Of a stretch of 64,000 nucleotides of DNA, positions 36,562 through 49,700 are shown in pieces (the stretch's first letter is position 1; each line of letters opens with the position of its first letter). Source of the stretch: Jacaranda mimosifolia (taxonomy: Eukaryota > Streptophyta > Magnoliopsida > Lamiales > Bignoniaceae); NCBI GenBank assembly GCA_018894105.1, contig CM032122.1:35743404-35807403 (forward strand), given 5' to 3'. Position numbers and translations under genes: made by a program. The notes under the pieces were generated by a model, which worked only from the letters and a program-made list of their open reading frames with translations, did not search any database and had not been told where the DNA came from.

Positions 36562-39427
36562 TTATGTATTATCTAAATAAGATATTATTAGTGAATTCTA
36601 AAAATTCCGTTAGGTACTCCTCCCTCCCTCTCTCTCAGAATGTTTTACCATTACAACTATATTTTCCTTGCTTGGACTCTAATCCTTGCTCCCAACCCAT
36701 TTAAACTTGGTGAAGCCCTAATAATCTAATATTTCAAACCTTGTGAAGCCCAATAACTTAACAGTCCACTCTCCCCTTTCTGGGTTAGGGATTCGATTAA
36801 GCAAATTGTGACAAGGCCATATCATAATTTTCATCCTTAACTCATTGTGCCCATATTTTATTAGCCCAAAATGTTAAGAGCAATTGGATGGTCTTGAGCT
36901 CCTTTACTAGGCCCACACTATCTACACCATCCTAAAACCCAATTTGACAAACATTTTGTTCTTTGATCTAACTTCCATTGTATTATCATGTTTTTGTATC
37001 ACATGCAATTTAAGCCCAAATCACGATGATAAATTACGTAATTGCACTTGTCGCATAATTAATTGGATCGGTCCTATTAAATTTGAGCAAGAATTTTCCT
37101 AACAAGAGAAAGGAAAAAAAAATATATCGAATATAGCTTAGTGTAAATGGTTAATAAGCTCACCTCACATGTCAATGAAGATACCTAAATAGTTAACATC
37201 ACAAATGGTTTTATTTTTATAGCAAATCAAATCCCATCTGTTAGTCATTTTACACAATAGTGATAGCTTAGTTGGGACATAAAATTGTTATAGAAAATTA
37301 TGATAATGCAACAAAGGATCCAATAAATAGAGAAAATATATTAGATATGGGCCATGCCAGATAATAAGGGCCCCAAATTACAAAAACCCCATCATGGGTT
37401 CATTTTTATGTTCCCCAATACAATGGACATTCTGATAATGGATTCATTCATATTTTGGCACTTAGTACTTTTTGTTGTGTCATTGTTTTAAGTTAATGTT
37501 GCAATAATGGAACCAAAAAGAGGGACAATTTTCTAATGCCAGTTAGCACAAAGACAGAAGAGTTGAGAAGACATTTCAACAAACCCAAATATTATAAAAG
37601 GTCGATGCCCATGTGTGTGTTTTTGTGTGTTTGTGTGTGTGTGAAGGTGAAGTTTTGTTGTCCACATTTTTTGAGTTCATAAATTTGGTTTGGACCACTT
37701 TCTTCCCATGTCACGTGGCTCATATGAAGGATGTATCCCTCATTTTTAACATATGTTTTTAATTGGTAAAAAAAGGAAAACAAATACCTACAAGCCTAGA
37801 TTCCCATTATGGACATCTTGTATATCTCCTATATTTTTGGGCTTCTTAATTTGTATGATATGTTTGGCTATAGTTAGATTAATTAAACGTTGATTTTGTG
37901 GTGATAAATACTAATAATGTGGAAAAAAAAAGTGATACGAAATTGTAGAAATATTAGATAAGGAATTCAGTTTGACAATTGTGTTATAACAATTAATATT
38001 ACTGAATTTCTTGTCCCTCAATTGCTGGTTGAATTATTAGGATTAATCTTATTTCTAAATGTATTTTAGAATCTATACATATTAAACCATACTATATAAT
38101 AGGTCAATAATTAATTGATCAACAATATTTTTCTTATCTTTCAGACAATTATTTGAGTTTTCGTTGTATCAAAATAAACTTGACATAATTTTAAAAATTG
38201 AGACTTTATGATCTTATTAAGTATTTTAATCCGATAAGTTAGTATGCATCTATGTCAAATTTTGTGTTCGAACTTATTTGCTAGGAAACAGGTACTTTTA
38301 AGGCATAAGATCAATGCAAAGGAGTTTTTTCAAATGCCATTTACCTAAGTATGCAAGAAGGTTTTTTTTTTTTTTTTCAATAATAATAATAATAAACTTA
38401 TAAGTTCTGAAATTTCTCAAAAATGACAAATTTCAAGTTCAAGCGATATTTCTTTATTGTTCTCGAACCATTTTTTTTTTTGGGTAGGGGGTGGGGTGGG
38501 GTGGGAGGGGAGGGGGTGTTAAATTAAAATTTTAATGAAGTGTTCGTGGCATAAATATGTATCAAACCAACTTAATTAATTCAATTGATCAATTTGGACA
38601 AATTAAATACAGACAAATGACTTATTAGGAGCCCAATTACACGTAAAAGGTGTGGCCAACTGGCGATAATTGACATAAATTTTTGCTAATTCAATACGCC
38701 GACACTGGAGTAGGTCACTTGTTCACTTCATATATATATATTGCTTGCGCCTTGTTTGGGTTGTTTCCTCTCCTCGGCTCATTCTCAACTTCTAAACTAT
38801 TTGTCCTTATAAATCGTTAATCTACATTCGTGACATTAAGGTACACCAAAAGAGGTTAGCAAATTGTTTTAATAATTCAACCAAACGTCCCCATTCTTTG
38901 CAAAATTAGTGGCTATAATTCTTAATCAATATAGAGAAAATTCACAATTGTCGATTTCATGACCGACAGTTGTAGGGCCATCAACAATTTCCCATAGTTT
39001 TTTCTTTTGATTTGATTCTTTCTTGTCTTCAAAATATCTTCGGGTCCCAAAATTATAAATAAAAAATAACTGTTTTATATTGTCTGTACCATACCTACTT
39101 TCATGCTTTTGCTTTTTACATATTTGTTACATGCGATTGTGTAAGTTTACTTAATTTGCTATCTACCTTAGTACTTTTTGTACTCAGGTTATTCGGTTTG
39201 ATTTGGTCGTAAAGAGGCAGCTAGAGAAAACCTACAGGTAACATATAATGCCCAATGCTTATGGAATTGTCAAAGTCTAGTTTAATATAACGGCAAGTTA
39301 TGCATAGGTTGCCCTACCCCTACCAAAAGGTTTTAGGTTTCAATAGTATGGGAGCAATTAGTTCGTAATTTAATGGTAAACTTTCACACTTGTTAACAAA
39401 TCAGTTAAAAGTCCAACTTCAAGGATG

Positions 39428-39462
<35 letters not shown>

Positions 39463-41060
39463 AAAACCCCTTATTTTAAATGTAAGAAAAAAAATATGAC
39501 TATAGGCTGTTACAAAATTTTGAAGTTTCTATTTGATAAATTAATACTTATATATAGTGATGAATGATGATGGAGATTCTTATCAATAGTTCTCCATCAA
39601 TTTATGCTAAAATGATGATAATGGACTTCATGTTCGTTTCTTATTGGGACAACCAGAAGTCAAAAAGCTAATTATAATGCTTCAGGTAGAAGGAGGTTAT
39701 CGAGTGGTTTTTGACCCAATAACATAAGTTTCACACTTTAAATGTATATTAATTGGTTTCTAATGTACGTGTGTTTAAATTTTAAAAAAATAAATAGAAT
39801 ATGGTCAAATTTGAAGAATTTTATAGCCAATCTAATGCTCAAATAGGAGGGGTAACATTATAAAAATTAGGCCTAGTTGAGGAAAGGCACAATGCCTTCA
39901 CTTTCTTTCTAGACAAAGTAATATCTCATCAATGAACCAAAGATTATTAAATAATGGCCATAGATTTGATAAATCATTGTTAATGTCACGATCATAGAGA
40001 TATGGTACAACATCTAGAAGGTCATAATTATTATTTTATTTTTTCCCTCCTAAACTATACTTCACAAGATTGATAAAGAATGATCAACTAGAACCTATTG
40101 TTGTTGCTTCCGGATGAAAACAAGATTTTATGTTAGAGGGCCATGAAAATTTTCATAAAGAATTCTATGTCAATTTAATGACACCCATCCTCCCCTCCCA
40201 ATAAAAAATAATAGGAAATGAAAAATGGTTAGCCCATCAAGTAGTTAATTTTTAATTAGATCATTATTATATTATTAACCTTTAATCTCCTCTTGGAGGG
40301 AGTAGTTAATTAAAGATTTAGACATGATTAGGCCAGGGAATATGGTACATATGAAAGTGGAAACAAAAGCAAAATCATATGATGTTTCAGATATAGTTTT
40401 AATGTGACAAGAAAGGCATCAAATTCTGTGAACATATATAAATGCATTCACAAGATAGCAGACAAGGCTGAATCACAATATTCTACTCTGTCTGTAACAG
40501 CTCTAATTCACTACTTTATAACAAATTTTTACTTTTGTTCCAAAAAAATTAACAAAACAAAATAAAATAAACAATAAAAAGGTCATCTTCATTTTGTATT
40601 TTATAGGTTTCGAAACTATGTCACTATTATCAATTATAATAGTTCGCCCCATGTCCTCATTCTCAATAAAATGTCGTTCACGTTGAAATAATTATTTTGT
40701 AGACTATTACTGCAAATAAATTCAAATTAATGACCTTTTTGTAAAGTAATGCTGAACAAAAATTCTACCAATTTGATTGTACGGAATTTTGGTACTTAGG
40801 AATAATTCGAAAAAATTATCAATCCTCTTGCAAACATATCCTTTATATTTAGATAAACTTCCTTTACAATATCTGATCTAAGGAAGATGAGACTCCAAAA
40901 CTGAAAACTGATACAACCCAAAGAGGTATTACTTGGTACAAGCTGTTCGGTGTGGAGTATCAAACTACAAAAAAGATAAAAAAAACAAAATCACTTAACA
41001 AAATGAAATACAATGTCACACCACTGAAACCTCTATAATTAAAAAAAGAAAAAGAAATAC
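36562..41060. other. Intergenic DNA
   Basis: I find no gene in 4.5 kb. It holds a (CA)n microsatellite at about 39430-39458, a poly-T run near 38362, a G-rich GGGGTGGGG-type run near 38485-38517, and a short TG-rich run at 37613-37642. A GCCCA-rich stretch (36700-37020) has plant-promoter-like words but no gene beside it. Confidence 0.5.
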
Positions 41061-41066
41061 TTTATT
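41061..41066 (-). terminator. Likely polyadenylation signal of the CslA gene
   Basis: AATAAA on the minus strand lies about 256 bases past the CslA stop codon, which is a usual 3' UTR length. Confidence 0.4.
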
Positions 41067-41321
41067 TCTCTAACTCTAATTTTGAAGATATTTCAACCTT
41101 TTCTTGACTGTATAACATGCTAAAGCTCTCAGCATGCAACAATTCTGCCAATTTTTCCTGGCAGTTTGCAAGAGATTTTCAGGCCAAATTAAGAATTGGA
41201 TTTGCTGTTCTACCATATCAATTCTTTTACTTTTTCTTGAACTGCCATAGTCAACCAAACAGAGCAATCTTGTGTACCTATTTTCTTTAGACTACAAACA
41301 CAGGAAGCTGAGTCGCAATTG

Positions 41322-44300
41322 TTAAGAGCTGGGGACTATTGTACCAACATAGCCAAAACCCGCGATTGTAAAGGAGATGACTTGAAGGAAGAGATATATG
41401 AAATAGTTGTTCTTTCCATAGAGGAAGTCGTAGCATCCACATATGAAAAGAAAAACAGCAAATCCCAGCTCGTGCAGTTGTATTCTGGAAATTTTAAAGG
41501 GCAATTCTCATTTACAATGATTCAATTTTAGAGAAAAACTTTCAGACAGAAACAGTTGGATATTGTATTTTACCTGTCTCCGAGAAATTTGGAAAGGGAT
41601 TTCTTGGGTGCGGCTGATTTGGCGTTGGATTTGTTCTTGAGGGTGTCTCCAAGTTTTTCTGTGACCACCCATTCGTTAACTCTCTTAGCCTCCAGGAGAC
41701 CGATGAATGTAGCCTTGGTGCGATGGAAAGACATGACGTTCTCAAAAAGTACCCAATAGAACAACAGATGGAAAGACCTGAAAATGTAGATTCAAATCAG
41801 ACAAATACATTATCCAAGTCCAATCAGGACATGAACTCAAAGTAGTACTTGAAGCCATACCTTGGAGTTCCGACCGAGTTAAGGGTGGTTATGATGCAAG
41901 GAATGTAAATGGCTCCCCATTTCGGGACATCTACTTCAGGTACCAGAATTGTCAGCGGCAGAACCACACAATAAAAGAAGAAAGTGAACATGTGGGCGAT
42001 GATCTTTCGGACAAAGAAGAAGCTGTAGATCACATAAAACTTCTTGTACAGCGAAACTTTCTGCCAAAAGCACAAAACAAATGATTTAAAGATCCCAGTA
42101 CGAGGATACTGCATTATGTTTGAACATTAATTATTATTTCTCGACAAACAAATTAAACCTTGTTTGTAGCAATTTCCATCATCATTTTCCTGAATAAATT
42201 GGCCGGGCCACAAGACCACCGGTGCTGCTGGAACCGGAAGGCTTTGAAAGTACTAGGAAGTTCACTTTTCACCTGTCGGATAAAACAAAAATCAGTTATG
42301 TTTCAGCGCTATTGTTCTTACATGCAAAATATTAAATGATAAAAAAGAATACTAAAACCAGAGAATCTTGAAATGCACCTGGAGGTCTCCTAGGTATAGA
42401 AATTTCCAGCCCTTGAGACCAGCACGAACAGCAAGATCCATGTCCTCTACTGTGGTTCTGTCTTTCCACCCTCCAGCCTCATTTATTGCAGCAATTCTCC
42501 ATATTCCACCAGTTCCTGACAAAAGTCAAGGACACAAGCCAATAGATTAAATCAAAATAATGAATGAAAGACGTGAATTATTAAGAATTAATGTTGTCTA
42601 TTCTGAGTTCCGGTAAGAATCTTCATTAGCAACACAAGTAATTGCCACTAAATCGGGCTAATTAATTAGTGGAGTAATTACTTCGCTAAACATTAATTTG
42701 ACTTACCATTGAAGCCAAAGAAGGCATGTGTGGCTGATCCCACTTCTTGCTCAACTGTGAAGTGATAGTCCAATGACATTTCTTGCATTCTTGTCAGCAT
42801 GCATTCATTTGCATTCACTGCAATTAACCAAATATTTCATGTTCCAGTAAATTATTTCCACCAATAACAAAAATTGTCACAATATATATATATATATAAT
42901 TTTTAGATAAATTCATTTTATTATTTCTCAATCATCGTGTATTATTTTTTAATGGTTCAATAATTTTAAATAAATAAAAAACAACACAATTGAGTAACTG
43001 CAAAATAAATGGTATTTTGCTAAGGGATTTTGTTCTTATAAAAAAAAAATTAAATGTCGTTATACTTGTAATTTATAAGTTATTTCAAAATTCTCAATTA
43101 TTATAATTTAGGACAAATTAGATAACATCATAATTTCTAATTGAAGGGTCTAGAAAGAAATATGTAATCCTATTTTGGTAGACGATATCAAATAATGATA
43201 ACCTAATTTCACGAACTATTATTTTGTCGATATTAATGATAGAAAATTTTACTAAATAATCGCCTTGAATAATAAATTAGAGTTGGACTCCTCCAACTTA
43301 AAAAGAATGTGATATATATATATAATATTAGAAATATATATATATATAGAAATAAAATATAAGAAGTAAGCACATTATATACCGTCGGTGCCAAAATTAT
43401 TGAATGAAAGCCAACAAAAGTGCAATTTATGATTAGGAGCATGTGAGCAGTAAAAGAGCTGTTACTTTTTCTGACACCACGTGAGTGGGAACATTTAATT
43501 GATTGCCACGTCAGAACCTACCCCTGGATTCGTTTTACCCCAAATTGTAACTGTGGGTGTACCGGCTAACGTTGACACTGATTGGGAGTTAGCCACTGCC
43601 GCTCCACCAATGGTGCCTGTGGGTAATGACCACGGCATAACAGCACATGGAGGGTGTCAGAAAATGACAACTCTGCCCTCCACTTCACCATTAGACGATA
43701 TTTTCTATTATTCGCATATACGTACGTCAACAAGAGTAATCACCAACTATACCAGTTGTTTGTCCGCTTCAGAAGAAAAGGACAAACCTGCCCCGCATAT
43801 CTAGCACTTCCATGCGGATTAATTCGGTGGTGAACGGGTACTTCCACCAAAAGGTCAGGATAATTTTTTCATTATGCGAGGAAATTATGTCTAATTAAAT
43901 TATTAATTATGTGAATTTCCATTAAAATTATGCACGAAGTATATATATATATAAAACGATATAATATGAGTCATGTTAAATTCGTAAAATTTAAATATGT
44001 TGACATAATTTTTTTAAAAAAATTCGTTGACATAGTGCGAAATATATCATAATTCGTTTTTATTCTAATGCATATAATTTTTTTTTATTAAAATAGGATT
44101 AATAAAAATTATCAAAATAAAATAATCAAATTAACTCATGGATAACATTAAAAAGATATTCATTTGGAAACAATTAAAGGAAAGCAAAGTTAATATTGGC
44201 ATTGTCTAAATACCAATGACGGACACAATTAAAATAATTTCCATTATTACATATGAATACTGACTTTAGTTACGATAATTTTTCAATTCTACTTAGATTT

Positions 44301-46357
44301 TTCTACAGGTCAAGCCAACATATGTAATAAAACTTAGTCATATTGGTATAAATCATAAGGTCATATTATTAAGTATGGAGTAGCTACAACTAATCAATTT
44401 GGAGCAATATTAAAACCCCGCCAAAACCAGGTCAAAAAGATAATTTAGAAAGAGAGAAAGGGGGAAAAGGTAATTCGGATTTGTTGGGTCCTAACGCCGT
44501 GATACGTGGTGAATTTTAGAGAAAGGGTCGCCCCGCGCGTTGATGGGTCCCACTTTCCCGCAAAGTAAGCAACAAATCTCTCCCAGAAGCAACGAGAAAA
44601 AAAAGTAAGCGTAGACGATAAGTACATTTATACCCCCAAATTAGTTATAGTGATAATAGTATAGTGAGACCACCGACACTTTTGCGTGCTGGGGGCATAC
44701 AGAGAAAAGATCACTAATACGACATAGATTATATATTTATCCACATTTTACGTGTTTGGAAAAAATGACAATAATTTGAAAGTAATTAATAACTATTAAA
44801 TACCTAAAATATCAAAAATAAAATATGATGTCACATATCATAAATAGTACTACCATCAAAGTATTTTGTGCATTAATAAAAAAAATCTATGATACGGGGA
44901 AAATTAAATTTTTGTGCTGGTTATTGATATGTAATAAATGTGCGAATTTATTAAGTATTTAGCCTCGTATAAAATTTTGAAGTACTATATTAAGATCAAA
45001 TGTGGTAAAAATTCGAGGCTTACCAAACCTCCAACGAGACTGTACGAGGGCAATGTCCGGATTGTGAATGAGGAAAGGGATGGCTCGTCGGAGAAAATCC
45101 TGTTCTGGTCGAAAATCCGCGTCGAAGATGACGACATGCTCGCATTCCTTGACATAGTCATGTGTCAAGCCTTCTTTAAGGGCTCCGGCTTTGTATCCTC
45201 CCCTTGTCTCTCTAATTTGGTATCTAATGTTGATGCCTTTGCTTGCCCACCTTATGCATTCCTTCTCAACCATGTCCTGAAAACATTAATGGAGATCATT
45301 AATACAAAGTCAAATGATAGTGTCGGTTTTGGTAAATCATTGTGTAAAGATTCTGGAAAGTTAAAGAATTAAAGGCTACATTGAGAAGAAGGGCAATGAT
45401 GAAAAAGTGCCACTTGTAAGAATAAATTGGGGTAAGTGTTCCAATTGTTAAAAACAAGCCTTGATCTATGGTAAGTTAGTAGTACATGATGGATTTGCAT
45501 AATAAGGACAGCATATAGTTCAGTAAAAATGTGCTGGTTTTTTATATTAGTGCATCAGAAAATTACAGCCCAGCAGTGAAGAGACAACAAATGCCCCAAA
45601 TTCAATTGATCCCATTTTAGAATAAAATCATTCTTATAGCAGAACCCAAGGTGAAAAACCTAAAAGTTCTTGGTAAAACAATGCTTCAGACTAGAGAAAA
45701 TTCCAAAACTCATACTACCTTGGAAGTGAATTTCATGACCAAACTTTTAGGTTTCTTGTTTTTTAGTATGATGCAATAAAAAGAAGTGTAGATTTCTCCT
45801 ACCTTGATTACAAAGTCTGTGGAATCATCCAGTACTTGAATCACAAGCCTATCAGCAGGCCATGAAAGATTACACGCTGCACCAATGGAGATCTTGTAAA
45901 CCTGTCCTCAGAAGAACCCAAAAAAAAAAAAAAAAAAAAGAACAATCCTCAGCCTTTTTTTCACACACATACCCATGTGTGTGTGTGTGTGTGTGTGAAG
46001 AATGCAAAAATTCAAGAAAAAACAGACCTCTTTTTCGTTGAACATGGGGATCTGAACGAGGACCATGGGGAAAGCGGCACTCCCCATTTCCAAGTCATCC
46101 TTCATGGGCTCCCATTTGTACCTTTTTTCAGGCTTTTTCCAGAAAAGCTTCACGAGAATGATTACAACTCCCATGTAGAGCCTCTCCATGAACACCATTA
46201 TGGACATGGCCAAGCAAATGTACACACAAATCCTCAGCAATGGGACTATCAATGGCGCCTTGATTAGCTCCCACAAAAGACCAAATTGCCCCGTGATGTC
46301 CGCCGTGTACCCCGGAAACGACTCCGGTATGAAACTCTTTGCAGAAACTTCAGCCAT
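41322..46357 (-). CDS. CSLA: Cellulose synthase-like A: glucomannan 4-beta-mannosyltransferase
   Basis: Nine exons on the minus strand (46357-46028, 45901-45803, 45276-45024, 42817-42707, 42515-42379, 42272-42159, 42060-41861, 41777-41574, 41484-41322) join in frame to 536 residues, the usual CslA length. CslA enzymes sit in the Golgi membrane and build the beta-1,4-mannan or glucomannan backbone from GDP-mannose and GDP-glucose. Visible motifs are an N-terminal membrane segment (about 40-70), [12 protein letters not shown], then the GT2 catalytic residues: DDSTD (135-139), DAD (195-197), VED (287-289, where TED is common) and QQHRW (325-329). Several C-terminal membrane segments follow, and the end is [12 protein letters not shown]. 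The third intron is unusually long (2206 bases). CSLA9-like identity is likely but unproven. A TATA box is at 46731. Confidence 0.95.
42818..45023 (-). other. Unusually long third intron of the CslA gene
   Basis: The other seven introns are 83-526 bases, but this one is 2206. Most is AT-rich with (TA)n runs (42883-42897, 43312-43350). It also contains two more GC-rich blocks, about 43470-43860 and 44460-44640, with promoter-like words (CCACGTCA at 43507, TGGGTCCCAC near 44545). I see no open frame with a recognisable protein in it. Confidence 0.6.
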
Positions 46358-46730
46358 TTTTTTATCTTCCTCAAGGGAAAACTCAAAACAGGGGATTGCT
46401 CTGTTTTTTCAATTTGAATCAACAGATCTGCTGCCTCTCCCTTGCCCTGTTTTTTGTCTATCTCAATATTGAATGTGAAACTATATAACCGACATAAGAG
46501 AGAAGAATTTCAGCTTCAGAGAAGAAAATGCAGTTGAAATTCTACTCTTGGCACCCACTCTCAGCTCTCTCTAGTTTGAGTTTTGAGCCAAACAATACTT
46601 CTATTTGTTACTATTGCGTCAAAATAGAAGATAAACAGAGAAGTATTGTGGCATTGTGAGAAGAGGAAAGGGAGGGAGGGGAGTTGAGCAGTTATGGTGG
46701 AGGGAGTGAGTGAATGTGAGAAATGAAGAG

Positions 46731-46741
46731 GTGTTTTATAG
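46731..46741 (-). promoter_or_regulatory. TATA box of the CslA gene
   Basis: CTATAAAACAC on the minus strand lies about 375 bases ahead of the start codon. It is followed by a CT-rich leader (CACATTCACTCACTCCC and CCTCCCTTTCC runs). Confidence 0.6.
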
Positions 46742-49700
46742 TCAGTATGCGCCATGTGGTCTGATTTGGACTTCCTGTTGCTAAGAAATTTTGGTCTTTT
46801 TTAAGGAATAATAATAAGCAATTAGTTACCAAAAAAAAAACACATAATGAATGATAAATGGCAACTCTTTCTACCCTTCATTATCTTTCTATTTCTTCTA
46901 TAAATTTGAACAAAAAAGAAACAAAGTGTGGGGGGGGGGGGGGGTGGTAACCAACAATTGTTCTTGAAAAATATTAAATTCAGGTTCAGAAAAGGAAATT
47001 AGGAAATAATTTCATTCAAATTTGATTGGTAATTATTTAAATTTCATTGGGATAGTTGGACCAACTAATGATAGTAAGTGCCAACTAGTGTATTTAACAC
47101 CTTGGGAAAAATCATGACTCCTTCTACCCTTAATTGTCTTTCCCTTTCTTTCTTAAACTTGGGGGAAAAGAAAATTAAGGTTCCACCATTAATTATTCTT
47201 GGAAAGTATTGAATTCAGGTCAATAAATCGATATTAGAAAATTATTTCATTCAAATTCAATTAATTTGGCTTTGGAGTTCCACGAAATAGTTAGAAAATC
47301 AGCAATAATTCTTTTTTTTTTTTTTAATGATAGGTTTTTGCCAAATTTGATCATATAAACAAATTTCGTACTTTCTTTTTTATACTGTCCAATTTTTTTA
47401 AAATATGCTGTCCAATTAAATTCTGAACTATTAGCTATACAAACAATATAGTTACATATCATTAAGGTGCAGTTACGGAAAGAAAATTTGTGATGGGAAG
47501 CTCAACTGTTCCAATATTTAACTAGTATAATAATCTGCCTTTCTATCAAAAAAGAGGTTTAACTAAACAACCAAAAGCGGGTCGAACCTCCGGTGGCCGG
47601 AGCAGGATTCCGGCACCGGAATTCTAACAAAGAATCATCCATTCTATGCGATGCCAAAAGGCAGACTGCCTGATCACAATGTGGTAAGTCCATGATTGGA
47701 ATTAGCAGGTAAGTTTGAGTGTGGAGTGCTTTTTGGCCTCTTCTATGGTTTCCAATTGATAATTCCATTGATCCAGGAGATTTGGAATTTACCTGCTGAA
47801 AAGGGTTAAGTTTTAGCTATTATTGGCCAGACATATAGATCTTATATATACTTGCAATTTAAAATTTATTTTTTTTCTTTATTGAATATTTTTCCAAGTA
47901 CAGGTGAATAAAAGTTTCCAATGGTGCAGGATTCATGTGAAGAACAGCGAAGAAAGTTCATGAAAGAAAAAAGGAAGAAGACAGCGGCACATGAATGGCA
48001 AGAATGTCGTTCGAACAAGTGTAACAAACATACCGACAAATACTAGGGAGATCAATTGTTAGCTCTATAATATTCCTAGATTTTCATGTCTCAAAACAAA
48101 GCTATATGCTAGAAAGACATATATGGGTCAATTTAAAAAAAACCATGTACTTGGGGCTAGAAGTTTAATTTATTTATTTATTTATTTTAAATGAAAAGAT
48201 TGGATAAGTAATTACGTTGTAATGTCAATGAATAAGCAATAATTGACATGAGAAAAGAGTTGACTCATGTGATTGTGAGGGCTTCGAGTTCTTTAGCTGA
48301 TCAAGGGATTTAGAATAATCATCCATCCCAATTTATTGTATCCGAATTGAATGCTGATATTACTATTTAATAAAATTGTTTTTGCTTCAAAAAAAAAAGA
48401 AGCAATTTATTTTAATGAGCAATATAACAAATAGTTATAGTGGGACTTGAGCTTAATGTCTAATAATTTTGAATTAATACCAATATTTATTTCATTTAAT
48501 TAGGTTTTATTAGTGATTGATTATGTGGCTTCTTTCTTTTTGAAAAGGAAACGATTCTTTCCTTCATTAGAAGAGTTTAAATTCCATCAAGTCTTTCTAA
48601 TTACGGAATAATTTTAAATTTCATACGAAAGATTCTTTGATACCAAACTTAAATTGATGGGGAAATAATCATTTTGGTATATGAGTTTTATAATGATGGT
48701 TAAATTGATAATATAATTTAATGATAGATATCGAATGGACTTTATTTAAATTTTCATGATATATTCATATAATTAAATAAATTCTATTATCATAATAGTC
48801 TAGTTAAACCTTATATGAAAATAGTGAAATTTAAACTCAATACCTCAACTCTGGTTGAATCCAACCGGTTGACCGCCGACAGCCCTCATCATAAACGTAG
48901 GGATGCAGTGGCACTTAACGGATCCTTATGTGGGTCAAGTGATAAGATTGAATTTGTACCTAAGGTATGATTTCATTATATTAATATATTTTATTTTATA
49001 TACATAGGAACATGCGCTTAAAATTAATATTTGAATTTGAATCTCAATCCCAATTGAATAACGATATGTCCTAATTTATTTATCCATTTACTTTAAAAAT
49101 AGGAATTGATTGTGTCATATGACTATCCTACCCTTCAAGTTATAATTCAAAAAATTGATTAAATCATTTTTACTATAACACAATCTGCTTGTTTAATGCA
49201 AGGTTTTTTCTATACACTTAGGGCTCGTTTGCTTTGAATAGTGTAATTAGAAGTGATATATAAGTAAATTGATACATTTTAAGCTTAAATAGAATATTTT
49301 AATTTTATGTTTGGTTGGTAAAATTAAAATATAATATATAAATTTACTATTATATCATTTATACTTTTTAATAAGTTTTGCATAATTTTCTCATTCTTCC
49401 CCATTGTTAGAAACAATGTTTAATTGGAAATAAGCTAAAAAATAGGCCTATTTGATCTTTGTAATTCTTATCACACCAAATCAAGCATTCCCCCTTTGAT
49501 CTATTTTTCAAAAGCAACAATAGATAATATTGTGTCTAGGATTGATCAATGGCTTTTATCAATTAAAACAAAATATTAAAAGATGTTTGATTATGTATGT
49601 ACCACATCCAATCAAGTCAAGCAAACAAGGACTAATATAACCCTGCATGGTTATACATAGTAAATTGAAATAAAGTCATACATCCTGCTTGGTAATTTTG

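Noticed and set aside
39430..39458. CRISPR-like short repeats
   Set aside because: Simple (CA)n microsatellite; no spacers, and the genome is a plant's.
43499..43804. 101-codon ORF inside CslA intron 3
   Set aside because: No recognisable protein and no splice or promoter context that supports translation.
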